Shown: in pieces, positions 25,421-33,557 of the stretch
How the letters are laid out: every line of letters begins with the position of its first letter
Position numbering within the stretch: the first letter of the stretch is position 1
Assembly (NCBI GenBank): GCA_904419295.1
Contig: CAJFRA010000012.1
Span: 1 to 56,371, forward strand
Length of the DNA: 56,371 nt
Source of the DNA: Candidatus Pseudobutyricicoccus lothianensis
GTDB lineage: Bacteria > Bacillota > Clostridia > Oscillospirales > Butyricicoccaceae
Direction of reading: 5' to 3'
Position numbers and translations under genes: made by a program
The notes under the pieces: generated by a model
Databases searched by the model: none
Seen by the model: the letters and a program-made list of their open reading frames with translations, nothing else
What the model was told of the DNA's origin: nothing

Positions 25421-25643
25421 CTTCACGCGCCGCCGTTCCGCTTTAAACGGCAAATTTTATGAGGACCGGCCCTCCCCAGGAGAGCCGTCCCTCCTTATTT
25501 AATCGCTGCCTTTCCCGCCTGTAAAAAGCCGGGCCTGCACAGCAGGGTTCGGTCCGCCGGCAGGTCACGCCTTGCCGGCAGCCCACGGCGCGGCAGCGGC
25601 GCACACTTTGGACGCTTCCTGTCAAATATGGAGGCCCATGCCT
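25400..25643 (-). other. Hairpin-rich 3' region of the TnpB-like gene, candidate guide-RNA locus
   Basis: A gene-free stretch of about 240 bases. On the minus strand it holds a series of inverted repeats: GCCGGCA/TGCCGGC (about 25557-25581), GCCTGC-ACA-GCAGG (about 25533-25547), GGACGGCTCTCC-TGGG-GAGGGCCGGTCC (about 25464-25491) and GCCGTT/AACGGC (about 25432-25452). In TnpB loci the guide RNA is made from the 3' end of the gene and the DNA just beyond it, so this is where one would look. No transposon end was recognised. Confidence 0.35.
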
Positions 25644-27080
25644 TCATTCAAAGCGGAACCATCCGCCCGCAGGCGGCGGCTGGGCCAGTTTGTGCAAAAT
25701 GCTCTTTTGCCGGCTCGTCAGCGGTGTTTCCGGCTGTTCCAGCCGCTGCATCACCTGCTGTACGAACCACTGGCGGGCTTGGGGCCCTTCTTCCGTCTCC
25801 AGATGCAGGGCCAAGGCGGGGCAATCAAAGCACACTTTCCCTGCCCCATGGCTTTCCCGCACCCGCAGCTGGGTGCGCCCATACCGCTCCAGCGCCCGGG
25901 CCAAGTTGGCGGCCCCCAGCTGCTGCTTGGGCTGGACGTGCCCGCAGGATACACACAAAAACAGGCCGCCCACGCCCGCTGGAAGCCGGCGCAAAACACC
26001 GCAGGCCGGGCACCTCTGCCCGATCCCCTGGGGGCTCACCGCCACCACTGGCGGCAAACCGGCCCGCACCGCCCGCTGCCCCAGCAGCGCCATCAGCTTT
26101 TGGTACTCATGAGCCGGCATGGATGCACCGGCAGCGCCATCCGTCCAGCGGGAAAGGTCCGCCGCCACGATCTGGGCGGAAAGCCGGTCCGCCAATGTGC
26201 AGATCCGGTTGGCCAAGACCGGCAGGCCCTGGGGCCCCGGAGGCCGCTCCATTTGCTGGAACCGGTCCTGCCCTCCGCCGTGGATGCACAGGCACACACC
26301 GCTGCCGCTGCGGGCCACCCCCAGCGTACAGACAGGCGCACAGGGCGCCGGATCCCGATATTCCAGCCGCACACAAAGGTCATATTCTTTGCCCCGCCGG
26401 CGGAGCACCGCATTTTTGGGCAAAGCTACGCCCCGCTCCACCTCTTGCAGATGCTGCTTTTGCCATTTCCCCGCATCCAGGGGCAAAAGCAGATACCGCC
26501 GCCGCCCATGGCGGTCGCGGAGCATCTGCCCGGTGACGATATCTTGCAGATAGTCGTCGGATGCAGGGGCCTCTATGGCATTTTGCCGGTTGAGCAGGTA
26601 CAGTTTACAGTAATATCTTTTGCTGTTTTCGCTTTTGAGCAGAGAAAAGTCGCGGCCCGCAGCGTAACGACAAAAAGATACCGGCCTTAGCGTATCATAT
26701 TTTTGCAGATTTGTATAGATTTCTGAGCAGGAAAAATTGCCCGAATTCGAAAAAATCCGGCGCAGATCTTCCTCATCCGTCCGTGTGAGGGGATAATGGG
26801 CCCGATATCCCTTTTGGATGCGTGCCAAATAGCTGCGCAGCACCCCCTGCACCTCCTGCTGCAATGCATCTTTAAAGGGCTGGCAGCCAAAGGCATCCAC
26901 CACCGGCAGTACGCTGCGGGGGCACAGGTCTTTAGCGGCAGCGCCCGGCCGGCACAAGGGGCGGCAAGCCCGCAGCAAAGCCTCGAAAGCCTGGGCATAA
27001 CGGTCCATGGCGTCATCCATCAGCCGCTTTTTCGCCCCTGTGGGCCGCAGCAGCTTGATGGTGATGGTGCGGTACGACAT
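25644..27080 (-). CDS. TnpB-like protein with an apparently inactivated RuvC site
   Basis: A protein of 478 aa. The N-terminal domain starts TITIKLLRPTGAKKRLMDD, as in TnpB/Cas12-like proteins. The RuvC-like part shows LGVA at 253-256 where active proteins have an LGVD-type Asp. IVAADLS at 304-310 has Ala307 where the catalytic Glu is expected. A zinc ribbon is intact with CPAC (357-360) and CVSC (376-379), followed by a degenerate DxNAAxN motif (QQLGAANL, Gln386 in place of Asp). All three acidic positions therefore look lost while the fold is kept. A tail of about 78 residues with CFDC (417-420) is extra. The ATG at 27080 follows AAGGGGA, 11 bases after the pseudophosphatase stop. No TnpA lies nearby. 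A domesticated RNA-guided binding protein is the likeliest idea; a role in regulation is inference. Confidence 0.65.
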   Translation of the reverse strand: MSYRTITIKLLRPTGAKKRLMDDAMDRYAQAFEALLRACRPLCRPGAAAKDLCPRSVLPVVDAFGCQPFKDALQQEVQGVLRSYLARIQKGYRAHYPLTRTDEEDLRRIFSNSGNFSCSEIYTNLQKYDTLRPVSFCRYAAGRDFSLLKSENSKRYYCKLYLLNRQNAIEAPASDDYLQDIVTGQMLRDRHGRRRYLLLPLDAGKWQKQHLQEVERGVALPKNAVLRRRGKEYDLCVRLEYRDPAPCAPVCTLGVARSGSGVCLCIHGGGQDRFQQMERPPGPQGLPVLANRICTLADRLSAQIVAADLSRWTDGAAGASMPAHEYQKLMALLGQRAVRAGLPPVVAVSPQGIGQRCPACGVLRRLPAGVGGLFLCVSCGHVQPKQQLGAANLARALERYGRTQLRVRESHGAGKVCFDCPALALHLETEEGPQARQWFVQQVMQRLEQPETPLTSRQKSILHKLAQPPPAGGWFRFE

Positions 27081-27091
27081 AGCTTCCCCTT

Positions 27092-28126
27092 TCAGCAATA
27101 CTCGATCTCTACCCGCTTGCCCTGGAGGCTCAGCCGGTAGGACAGCTGGGCGGCCAGGCGGGCGCCCGGGCCCGCCTGGACCCCGGCCAAGATCCGCAGG
27201 CTGGTGCACTGCTCCAGAAGAGCCCAAAACTTGCCCGTCTGCTCCTTTTCCCCCGGCTCCCCGCCGGTTTGGGCCAGCAACTGCTGCAGTGCTTCCTCAT
27301 CGGGCCAGATCCACTCCACCGGGGCCTTTTCGCCCGCTGCCCCGCCGCTGTAGTGCTGCAGCATCTCAACGGCCTGCCGGCCCGCCACAGCCCGGATGCC
27401 CGAAAAAGCCAGGATGCCCCGGGCCCACGCCTCCGCCCCCTGGGAGGAGCGGGGCGCTCCCAACACCAGCAACAGGGGCAGGGGCTCTTTGGCCCGGCAG
27501 AAAAAAGCGGCACCCGGCGGGTCAGCACCCTGTTCCAGCCCCCGGCACGCGGCAAAGAACAGCTCTTTCATTTGGCCGGCGTTCTGGCTGCCGTCGTAGG
27601 CCTGGCGCAAAAAGGCCAGTGCCCCTTGCCGGCCCCAGCCCCCGGGTAGCGCGGCCCCGGCCCCGCAGCGGCCGATCCCCTGGGAAAAGCCGCAGCACAG
27701 TTCGCCCGGGCGGATCTGGTCTTCCCGCAGGGTGGCCACATGGCCGGCCAGCACCGCTTCGCCGCCCCAGGGGGTGCGGCACTTCCCCCTGCCCACCAGG
27801 GCGATGGCAGGCATCTGGTACTCCACCGACCGCAAGTGGCCCTGGCCGTCCATTTCCACCAGGGCAAAACCGTAGCCATCCCCTTCCATATTGCGGAGCA
27901 GGGCCTGGGCCGTGCCCTGCAGCGGCGCGCCGCCGGCCAACATCCCATAGGCCATGCTGGCGCAGGCAGCGGCTACGGTCTGGGCCGCCGTATCGTCCCC
28001 GGGGCAGGAGAGCAGCACGCTCCGCACCCGGCCCCTCCGGCGGCTGACCCGGCACACACAGCCCCCCAGCCCCTGGGAGCCCGGCGCCGCTTCTCCGCCG
28101 CTGTACTCCAAAAACAGCCGGCTCAT
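27092..28126 (-). CDS. Degenerate PP2C/SpoIIE-type phosphatase-like protein
   Basis: A protein of 344 aa. The N-terminal 160 residues match the outline of the PP2C-like protein that commonly follows PAS-containing [FeFe]-hydrogenases in Clostridia (HfsC-like). These include the SVLLS strand, the AGGAPLQGTAQALLR helix and a PGELCCGFSQGIG strand. The metal-binding Asp motifs are lost: the usual ADGxGxG is SCPGDD (40-45), and the usual SDG is SQG (148-150). It is probably catalytically inactive and may act as a scaffold. The C-terminal half is not recognisable. Its ATG overlaps the hydrogenase stop by four bases, so translation is coupled. Confidence 0.6.
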   Translation of the reverse strand: MSRLFLEYSGGEAAPGSQGLGGCVCRVSRRRGRVRSVLLSCPGDDTAAQTVAAACASMAYGMLAGGAPLQGTAQALLRNMEGDGYGFALVEMDGQGHLRSVEYQMPAIALVGRGKCRTPWGGEAVLAGHVATLREDQIRPGELCCGFSQGIGRCGAGAALPGGWGRQGALAFLRQAYDGSQNAGQMKELFFAACRGLEQGADPPGAAFFCRAKEPLPLLLVLGAPRSSQGAEAWARGILAFSGIRAVAGRQAVEMLQHYSGGAAGEKAPVEWIWPDEEALQQLLAQTGGEPGEKEQTGKFWALLEQCTSLRILAGVQAGPGARLAAQLSYRLSLQGKRVEIEYC

Positions 28127-29811
28127 CTGCCCTCCTCCTGGGCGATGGACCGCTCCATCCGCAGCAGCGCCGCCTTGGTCTCCCCGGTAGTCTCGCCCAG
28201 CAGCTGGGCCACTTGCTGGACCATGCGCATCTGCCGGTCCACCGCTTGCTGGGCCATCTGCAGGGTCTGGGCCCGCGCCCGCTCAAATTGGGTGCGGTTT
28301 TGTTCTTCCTGAGTCACATCCCGCAGCACCACGATCACATCGCCTGCAGGGGTCGCCACTGCCGAAAGGCGCACCTGCTTGTCGTTCTCCGCCAGCTGGC
28401 AGGGCACATCCAGCACAGCCCCTTGGGTCAGGTCGGGCAGGCCGCCTGCCAGGTATTGGCCCACATCCCGCTCGCAGCCCGCCCGGCCCCGGATGCCCAG
28501 CATGGCCCTGGCCTTGGGGTTGTACTCCACCAGCTTGCCCTCGGGAGACAGCAGCAAAATGGCATTGGGCGCATACTCCATCATCAGGTTGGAGGTGGAC
28601 TCCGCTTTTTCCCGCATATACGGCAGGCACATCTCCACATCCGCCTTGCCCTGCAGCACGGCAATGGCCTTGTCCCGGCAGGTGGGGTACCCGCAGGCGC
28701 CGCAATTGAGCCGGTCTTCCGGCGCTGTTTTGCCGGTGCGTGCCAAAACGGCGGCGATCTCCTCTTCGGTGGGCTGGGCAGCCCGGCGGCGGGCCGGCCT
28801 GTGCTGGGTCTTCAGCTCTACCTCCACCTGCTCCGTCAGGGGCGGCGGCGTTTCCGTCTTGCGCCGGGCAGCGGCCAGCAGCCGTTCTTTCATCACCAGC
28901 AGCGGCGTTCTGCCCGGGACGCCGGGCCCGTGGACACAGGAGCCTTCGCAGGCGCTCATCTCCAGAAAATAGCCTTTCAGCTGCCCCTGGCGGATGGAAT
29001 CCAGCACTTCCATACACCGCTCTACCCCGTCGGCCGCATAGCTTTTGTAGCCCCGGCGCTTTTGGGCGGGCACTGTGGCGATGATGCCGCCGGGGGAGGG
29101 ATAGAGCCGGCTGATGGTGTTGTGCATCTCCGCCGGCTGGGGGTCCGCCTGATCCAGGGGGATCCCCTCTTCTTCCAGCCAATCCCGAAGCTCGTCCAGC
29201 CGGAGCACGGCGTTGATGGCGTTCCCCTCCCGGGCCTCTTGGTATTTGGCGATGCAGGGGCCGATGAACACGGCCTTGATCCGGCTGCCGAACATGCTCT
29301 TCATCATACGGGCGTGGGCCACGGCGGGGGAGACCACCGGAGCCAGCTGGGGCGTCAGCTCCGGGTAGTATCTGTTCACCAGCCCCACCACGGCGGGGCA
29401 GCAGGTGGTGATGATGTTTTCCATCTGCCCTTGGGCCATCAGCCGGGCATATTCCTTGGAGACCTGGGTGGCGCCGATGGCCGTTTCCTCCGCCCCGGTG
29501 AAGCCCAGTTTTTTCAGCGCTGCCGAAAGCTGGGCAAAGGAGACGCCGGGAAAGGCCGCCTGGTAAGAAGGGGCTACGCTGGCATAGACCTTGAGCCCGG
29601 CAGCCAGCATGCGCTGCACGGCAGGCAGGTCGGAGACCGGCTGTGGAGCCCCCTGGGGGCAGACCCGCACACACCGGCCGCACAGGATGCAGTCTTCCGC
29701 CACCACCCGGGCCTGGTCTTCCGCAAAGGCGATGGCCTTGAGCGGGCAGGCGCGGATGCACTTGTAGCAGTTGCGGCAATTGGCCTTTTGCGTGGTGATG
29801 ACCGGTTCCAT
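28123..29811 (-). CDS. Sensory-type [FeFe]-hydrogenase with PAS domain (HfsB-like)
   Basis: A protein of 562 aa. Domains in order: two ferredoxin-type [4Fe-4S] sites (CRNCYKCIRACP and CILCGRCVRVCP); the H-cluster domain with TTCCP (135-139), GPCIAK (184-189) and EMSACEGSC (284-292); a further Fe-S motif with Cys370, 373, 378 and 395; a PAS domain (about 410-500); and a coiled helix. L2 and L3 differ from catalytic enzymes (GPC for MPC), as in group C/D sensory hydrogenases. It likely senses hydrogen or redox state in the cytoplasm and signals to its partners. The second ATG (29811) has AAAGGGG seven bases upstream; the first (29817) is too close. Confidence 0.85.
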   Translation of the reverse strand: MEPVITTQKANCRNCYKCIRACPLKAIAFAEDQARVVAEDCILCGRCVRVCPQGAPQPVSDLPAVQRMLAAGLKVYASVAPSYQAAFPGVSFAQLSAALKKLGFTGAEETAIGATQVSKEYARLMAQGQMENIITTCCPAVVGLVNRYYPELTPQLAPVVSPAVAHARMMKSMFGSRIKAVFIGPCIAKYQEAREGNAINAVLRLDELRDWLEEEGIPLDQADPQPAEMHNTISRLYPSPGGIIATVPAQKRRGYKSYAADGVERCMEVLDSIRQGQLKGYFLEMSACEGSCVHGPGVPGRTPLLVMKERLLAAARRKTETPPPLTEQVEVELKTQHRPARRRAAQPTEEEIAAVLARTGKTAPEDRLNCGACGYPTCRDKAIAVLQGKADVEMCLPYMREKAESTSNLMMEYAPNAILLLSPEGKLVEYNPKARAMLGIRGRAGCERDVGQYLAGGLPDLTQGAVLDVPCQLAENDKQVRLSAVATPAGDVIVVLRDVTQEEQNRTQFERARAQTLQMAQQAVDRQMRMVQQVAQLLGETTGETKAALLRMERSIAQEEGR

Positions 29812-29865
29812 TCCCATGCCCCTTTCTTGGTTTCTCTGCAGCAGCGGCGATGCTGCCTTGTGGCC

Positions 29866-29898
29866 CCTGCAAGCCCTGCGGCCGCAAGGCTTTGCAGG
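29866..29898 (-). promoter_or_regulatory. 33-bp near-perfect palindrome in the hydrogenase operon leader
   Basis: On the minus strand CCTGCAAaGCCtTGCGG is mirrored by CCGCAgGGCtTGCAGG around a central GGCC. It lies 20 bases downstream of the -10 box and 55 bases upstream of the start codon. It could be an operator or an mRNA hairpin. A second small inverted repeat GCAGCA/TGCTGC lies at about 29839-29856. Confidence 0.5.
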
Positions 29899-29917
29899 CC
29901 AAAATCGCTTTGCGGCT

Positions 29918-29947
29918 ATTATATATCAAGGTGCCGGCAAAACACAA
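29918..29947 (-). promoter_or_regulatory. Promoter of the hydrogenase/TnpB-like operon
   Basis: TTGTGT (29947-29942), an 18-base spacer and TATAAT (29923-29918) on the minus strand read into the palindrome and the hydrogenase gene. Confidence 0.6.
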
Positions 29948-30186
29948 GCGTCCGGCTGCTACTTTGTCTTGGCATCCCGGGAAATATTACACAGTTTTCA
30001 TCAAAGTGATAAAGATCTGTCAAGCAAAGATGAAGTTCCTATGAAGTGCCCCGCGCACTCTTGCTTTTCGGTTTTCCACCCATTACAATATTTTCATGAA
30101 ACGATATGATAGAATGTGTCCCTTTTTCCAGTGCCAACCGCAAAAGATCGCGGCAGGAAAAAAGGAGACTATGCCCGGAGGCATCC
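29948..30186. other. Divergent intergenic region
   Basis: Upstream half of the 375-base gap between the hydrogenase operon and the next plus-strand gene. A possible -10 box TATGAT lies at 30105-30110 (weak -35 ATTACA at 30082-30087). No gene or other structure is evident. Confidence 0.4.
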
Positions 30187-30771
30187 ATGAAAAAGCTGTG
30201 GTTCATCTTTCCCCTATCCCTGTGTTTTCTGCTCGTCCTGGCTTTTTGGCCCGGCCATGAGAAGCCGGCCCCTCAGCCGCCTCAGCAGCCCCAAACCGAA
30301 GAGATGCCGGAGGTGCGCCCACCTCAAAAGCAAACCCTTTCAGTGGAACCGGCCCCCTTCCCGCCGGAAGATGTCCGGCACTATACCTGGCAGGACTGGC
30401 AGTTTGACTACCAGTGCCCGCCGGGCTGGACGTGTCGCCCTATGACGGTCTGGCAAGCGTCGGAGGGGCGGGAAGCCAGCCCGGAGTGGGGCGTGGAGCT
30501 CCTGCCGCCCGGGGACACCCAGTGGGCCATTCTGCTCCAGGGCTCTCACCGCAACCAAAAGCTGCAGGCGCCTTTGCAGCAGAGCATGGAGGTCCTTTGC
30601 CAAGGCCGGAAAGCAGGCCGCTTGGATGTGGCGGAACAGCAGGGTCAGCGCTGGTATCTTGTCACCCTGGATGACCCCGGCCAAGCTGGCAGCGCTTTTC
30701 AGATCTTTGTCCGCGGGGAAGCACATTGGCCCGAGGCACAACAGCTGCTCCAGGGGCTCCTCTCTTCGTAA
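30187..30771 (+). CDS. Hypothetical membrane-anchored extracytoplasmic protein
   Basis: A protein of 194 aa. A KK start and hydrophobic segment (about 4-20) form an uncleaved anchor or signal peptide without lipobox. A proline/glutamine-rich linker (about 24-50) precedes a small domain of about 140 residues starting at YTWQDWQFDYQCPPGW. The pattern of a beta-rich domain with PPGW recalls PsbP/LpqN-like lipoproteins, but I cannot assign it. GGAGG lies six bases before the ATG at 30187. It may be co-transcribed with the lipoprotein gene that follows after 111 bases. Confidence 0.7.
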   Translation: MKKLWFIFPLSLCFLLVLAFWPGHEKPAPQPPQQPQTEEMPEVRPPQKQTLSVEPAPFPPEDVRHYTWQDWQFDYQCPPGWTCRPMTVWQASEGREASPEWGVELLPPGDTQWAILLQGSHRNQKLQAPLQQSMEVLCQGRKAGRLDVAEQQGQRWYLVTLDDPGQAGSAFQIFVRGEAHWPEAQQLLQGLLSS

Positions 30772-30882
30772 AGGCTTGTACGCCTGCCCCTTCCAAACTC
30801 CCGCATCCATCTCGAAAAAGCCTGTTTCGGGCCCTGGCGCGCAAGATCCGCCCATTGATACACACGCAAAGGAGGCCTGACG

Positions 30883-32655
30883 ATGAACACAAAAAAGAAA
30901 GCGGGTATCCGCTCACTCCTTCCCCTGCTCTGCATCATCAGCCTGCTGCTGGCCGGATGCAGGCCCGCTGCCGAACTGGAGACCGCTCCGGAGCCCTTGC
31001 CCTATGAGCCAGATACCGCCCCCCGGTCTGCGGTGCCCCCTGCGGAACGTCTGCTCTCTTACCAAGTGGCAGGTTCTGGCTTTTATCAGATGCCCGATGA
31101 ACAGCGGTTTTCCACTGCTCTGCATGCCTACAATACCTGCTATTTCAACCAGATCCGCGATCAACTGGGAGTCTCTTACCAAAGGCCCAGCTGTCCTTCC
31201 TCTTCTTCCATCGATACCCTGTCCCTCGTTGACTTATGGCACGCCGTTCACGCCTACCGGCTGGATTCCCTGGATCCCGATGCAGTCCAGGCCCGGCTGC
31301 AAGATATCCCCGCCTTTGCCGCCGCCCAAACTGCCTTGCAGGCAGATGGCTTGTATGACGTATACTGTATCTTAGGCGTGCAAGATGCCCTGTCCCTTCC
31401 TCTGGATGACCAGATCGTCCAACAGCTTTCCCAGCTGGCCTTCCCCTGGGATGGGGAAGACCCTGTCCTTTTCTTCGGGAATGTGGAGCTTTTCTGCCGC
31501 ATACAGTCGGAATATTCCCTCTCGCTGCCGCTGCCAGACATCCCATCGGAAGGGTTTTCCCAGTATGCCGCAGCCCTAGAGCAGCAAATGGCCTCTGGCG
31601 AGCTGGATATCCTCAATATCCGCGCTTACTTTGCCCTCCGCGGCCACTATCCTGCCCAGTGCCCCGACATAGAGGATTCTCTTTTTTCTTATCTGGAAAC
31701 GTTCCAGGGGCCTTCCGGCCAGTTCAGCCTTTTGCCCTATGACGAGGAGAACCTCTTTTCCATTGATATCCAAAGTTTGGCAGTTGCCCTCTCCCTCTAC
31801 CAGGGGCAGGATCGGACTTTCCCTGTGGAGCCCTCTGCCCTGCTCCGGCAGTGTATGGCGTTTGAACGCACGGATCTCCAGTTCAATTCCTTTGAAGACC
31901 TGTCCTCTTTCCCCTCTTTGCCGTTCCCCTCTTCCTACGGTCTGCTGACCCTGTTTTTGTTGGATGGGCAAACGGAACAGATCCTCCCTTATCTGGAATC
32001 TTCCGAAGGGGCGGAATCCATCCGCCAATCGGCCCACAGCAACGGCGGGTACCGCCTTTGGCTCATGCGTTTGGCCGGCTTGGATCCTTCTTCTTCCATC
32101 CCCACCCTGCTGGATTCTTTTGTGCAGGCGGACTTTGACGGCCCGGATATGGGGATGCAGGATGTCCGGAATGCCACGCTCCACAGCTTGGCCATTTTGC
32201 TGCAAGAAGCAAAGGTTTCCCAAGTGGAATTGTCCAGCGAGATCAAAGAAGGGCTCGTCCCGATCCTGCGCGACCTGTTTTCTGACAGCTCCCTGCCGGA
32301 AAAGTATTACCGGATCTACCTGCTGCACCAGTTGGACCAAGGACCTGCCATCGATCCGGATGCCTTTTACCAAGATGCGCTGGCGGACATCCGCGGGAAC
32401 GGCCTGGGCCGGCTGCCCACCGCTTATTACCTCTGCTACCTGATCCAGCAAGACGAAGCCTTGGCCCAGGCCCTGCCGGATGCTTACCGGGATGCTCTGG
32501 CGGAACTGCTGGCAAGCCTCCAAAACCGCTTCGGGTTTTACAGTTCGCCCACGATGGAAGGGGAGCTGATCGCCACATTCGCCGCAACTTATCAGGGGAC
32601 CTATTTGCAGCGGCTGTTGGACCTGGATTTTCCCCAGGACCTGTGGCGCTCTTGA
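30883..32655 (+). CDS. Large hypothetical lipoprotein, alpha-helical repeat-like
   Basis: A protein of 590 aa. The lipoprotein signal ends with the lipobox LLAGC (Cys near residue 26), so the protein is anchored on the outer face of the membrane. The rest is acidic and mostly helical. Stretches such as SNGGYRLWLMRLAG and repeated short helices with YLCYLI resemble the alpha-toroid of prenyltransferase/terpenoid-cyclase-like or thioester-protein repeats, but no catalytic motif is seen. GCAAAGGAGG lies eight bases upstream of the ATG. It leads a three-gene group with two small membrane proteins. Confidence 0.8.
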   Translation: MNTKKKAGIRSLLPLLCIISLLLAGCRPAAELETAPEPLPYEPDTAPRSAVPPAERLLSYQVAGSGFYQMPDEQRFSTALHAYNTCYFNQIRDQLGVSYQRPSCPSSSSIDTLSLVDLWHAVHAYRLDSLDPDAVQARLQDIPAFAAAQTALQADGLYDVYCILGVQDALSLPLDDQIVQQLSQLAFPWDGEDPVLFFGNVELFCRIQSEYSLSLPLPDIPSEGFSQYAAALEQQMASGELDILNIRAYFALRGHYPAQCPDIEDSLFSYLETFQGPSGQFSLLPYDEENLFSIDIQSLAVALSLYQGQDRTFPVEPSALLRQCMAFERTDLQFNSFEDLSSFPSLPFPSSYGLLTLFLLDGQTEQILPYLESSEGAESIRQSAHSNGGYRLWLMRLAGLDPSSSIPTLLDSFVQADFDGPDMGMQDVRNATLHSLAILLQEAKVSQVELSSEIKEGLVPILRDLFSDSSLPEKYYRIYLLHQLDQGPAIDPDAFYQDALADIRGNGLGRLPTAYYLCYLIQQDEALAQALPDAYRDALAELLASLQNRFGFYSSPTMEGELIATFAATYQGTYLQRLLDLDFPQDLWRS

Positions 32656-32697
32656 CGCCTCTGGAACCCCGTTCCTGCCAGAAAGGAGTCGCTTTTT

Positions 32698-33102
32698 ATG
32701 AAATCCATCCGCAGCCACCCAACCCGTTCTCTTCTTCTCCTGCTGCTTTTGCTGTCCGCCCTGTCTTTTGTCATGGAATACGCAGCCCATGGCCGCCTGT
32801 CCGCCCTCTATCTGCGGGTCCAGGTGCCCACGCTGCTGTTTGCCGCCGGATGCATCCTGCTTTTGGGCATGGCCCAGCGGGCGCCCCAAGGCACCACCCT
32901 TTGGAGCCGTTTCCTCTCGGCTCTCCATCGGTTTTCCAGCGGGCATCGGGCTGCTTTTGCCAGCCTGTGTTGCCTGTTCGTTGGCCTACTCCGCTGGGTG
33001 TTATCCGGCGTTTTCTCCTGGTGGACCCTGGCTGACGCCTTGGCTGGCGCCGCCTTGGTCTCCCTTCTGCTCTGGTTCCAGTGCAGCGGGGAATCCTGTT
33101 GA
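32698..33102 (+). CDS. Small hypothetical membrane protein
   Basis: A protein of 134 aa with four hydrophobic segments (about 10-27, 42-57, 85-103 and 108-126) and a Cys at the C-terminus. No family is recognised. AAAGGAG lies nine bases before the ATG. It follows the large lipoprotein gene by 42 bases and precedes another 134-aa membrane protein. Confidence 0.72.
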   Translation: MKSIRSHPTRSLLLLLLLLSALSFVMEYAAHGRLSALYLRVQVPTLLFAAGCILLLGMAQRAPQGTTLWSRFLSALHRFSSGHRAAFASLCCLFVGLLRWVLSGVFSWWTLADALAGAALVSLLLWFQCSGESC

Positions 33103-33152
33103 GCGGCTCTTCCCTTGCCGCCCACCGCCATTGTCGAAAAGGAGGTCAGACC

Positions 33153-33557
33153 ATGAAAAATCTTTGGCTCCGCCTGTGCAGCTCCACCATCGGCTCCCTT
33201 TTCCTGTTTCTTCTCGTTCCCTACCTGCTGCTCTTTTGGCTGGAATACAAGGAGGAAGGGGGGCTTTCCCCCTCTTTTCTGTGTACCTATGGCACGCTTT
33301 TTGTGTTCTGTGCCTTCTGCCTTCTTTTCTCCCGGCTCGGCGATGCCACCCCGCCCCAAAGCCAAACGGCATGGGGGCGTTTTTGCCGCCGATGGAAACA
33401 GGCCTGGCAGCGCCGCTTTCCTCTGTATGGTTTCTTGATCCTTTTGGCCGTGTTCACATTTCGCGATTGGGGGACCGGGCAGCTGGAGTGGGATTTTTGG
33501 GTCGATCCGCTGATCTGTATCGCCGCCTTTGCTTTTTTCAGCCGGCAACAGTCCTAA
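33153..33557 (+). CDS. Small hypothetical membrane protein
   Basis: A protein of 134 aa with four hydrophobic segments (about 11-29, 42-60, 91-107 and 114-130) and a basic loop WGRFCRRWKQAWQRR. It has the same length and layout as the preceding protein, with no clear sequence identity. AAAAGGAGG lies seven bases before the ATG at 33153. Last gene of the lipoprotein group. Confidence 0.72.
   Translation: MKNLWLRLCSSTIGSLFLFLLVPYLLLFWLEYKEEGGLSPSFLCTYGTLFVFCAFCLLFSRLGDATPPQSQTAWGRFCRRWKQAWQRRFPLYGFLILLAVFTFRDWGTGQLEWDFWVDPLICIAAFAFFSRQQS

Noticed and set aside
25443..25625. 60-codon minus-strand frame behind the TnpB-like gene
   Set aside because: It has no ribosome site, an unusual Arg/Cys-rich composition, and overlaps the hairpin region.
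25644..27080. Active IS200/IS605-type transposon
   Set aside because: No TnpA gene or recognisable element ends are present. The RuvC acids appear lost, and the gene is embedded in an operon with coupled translation.
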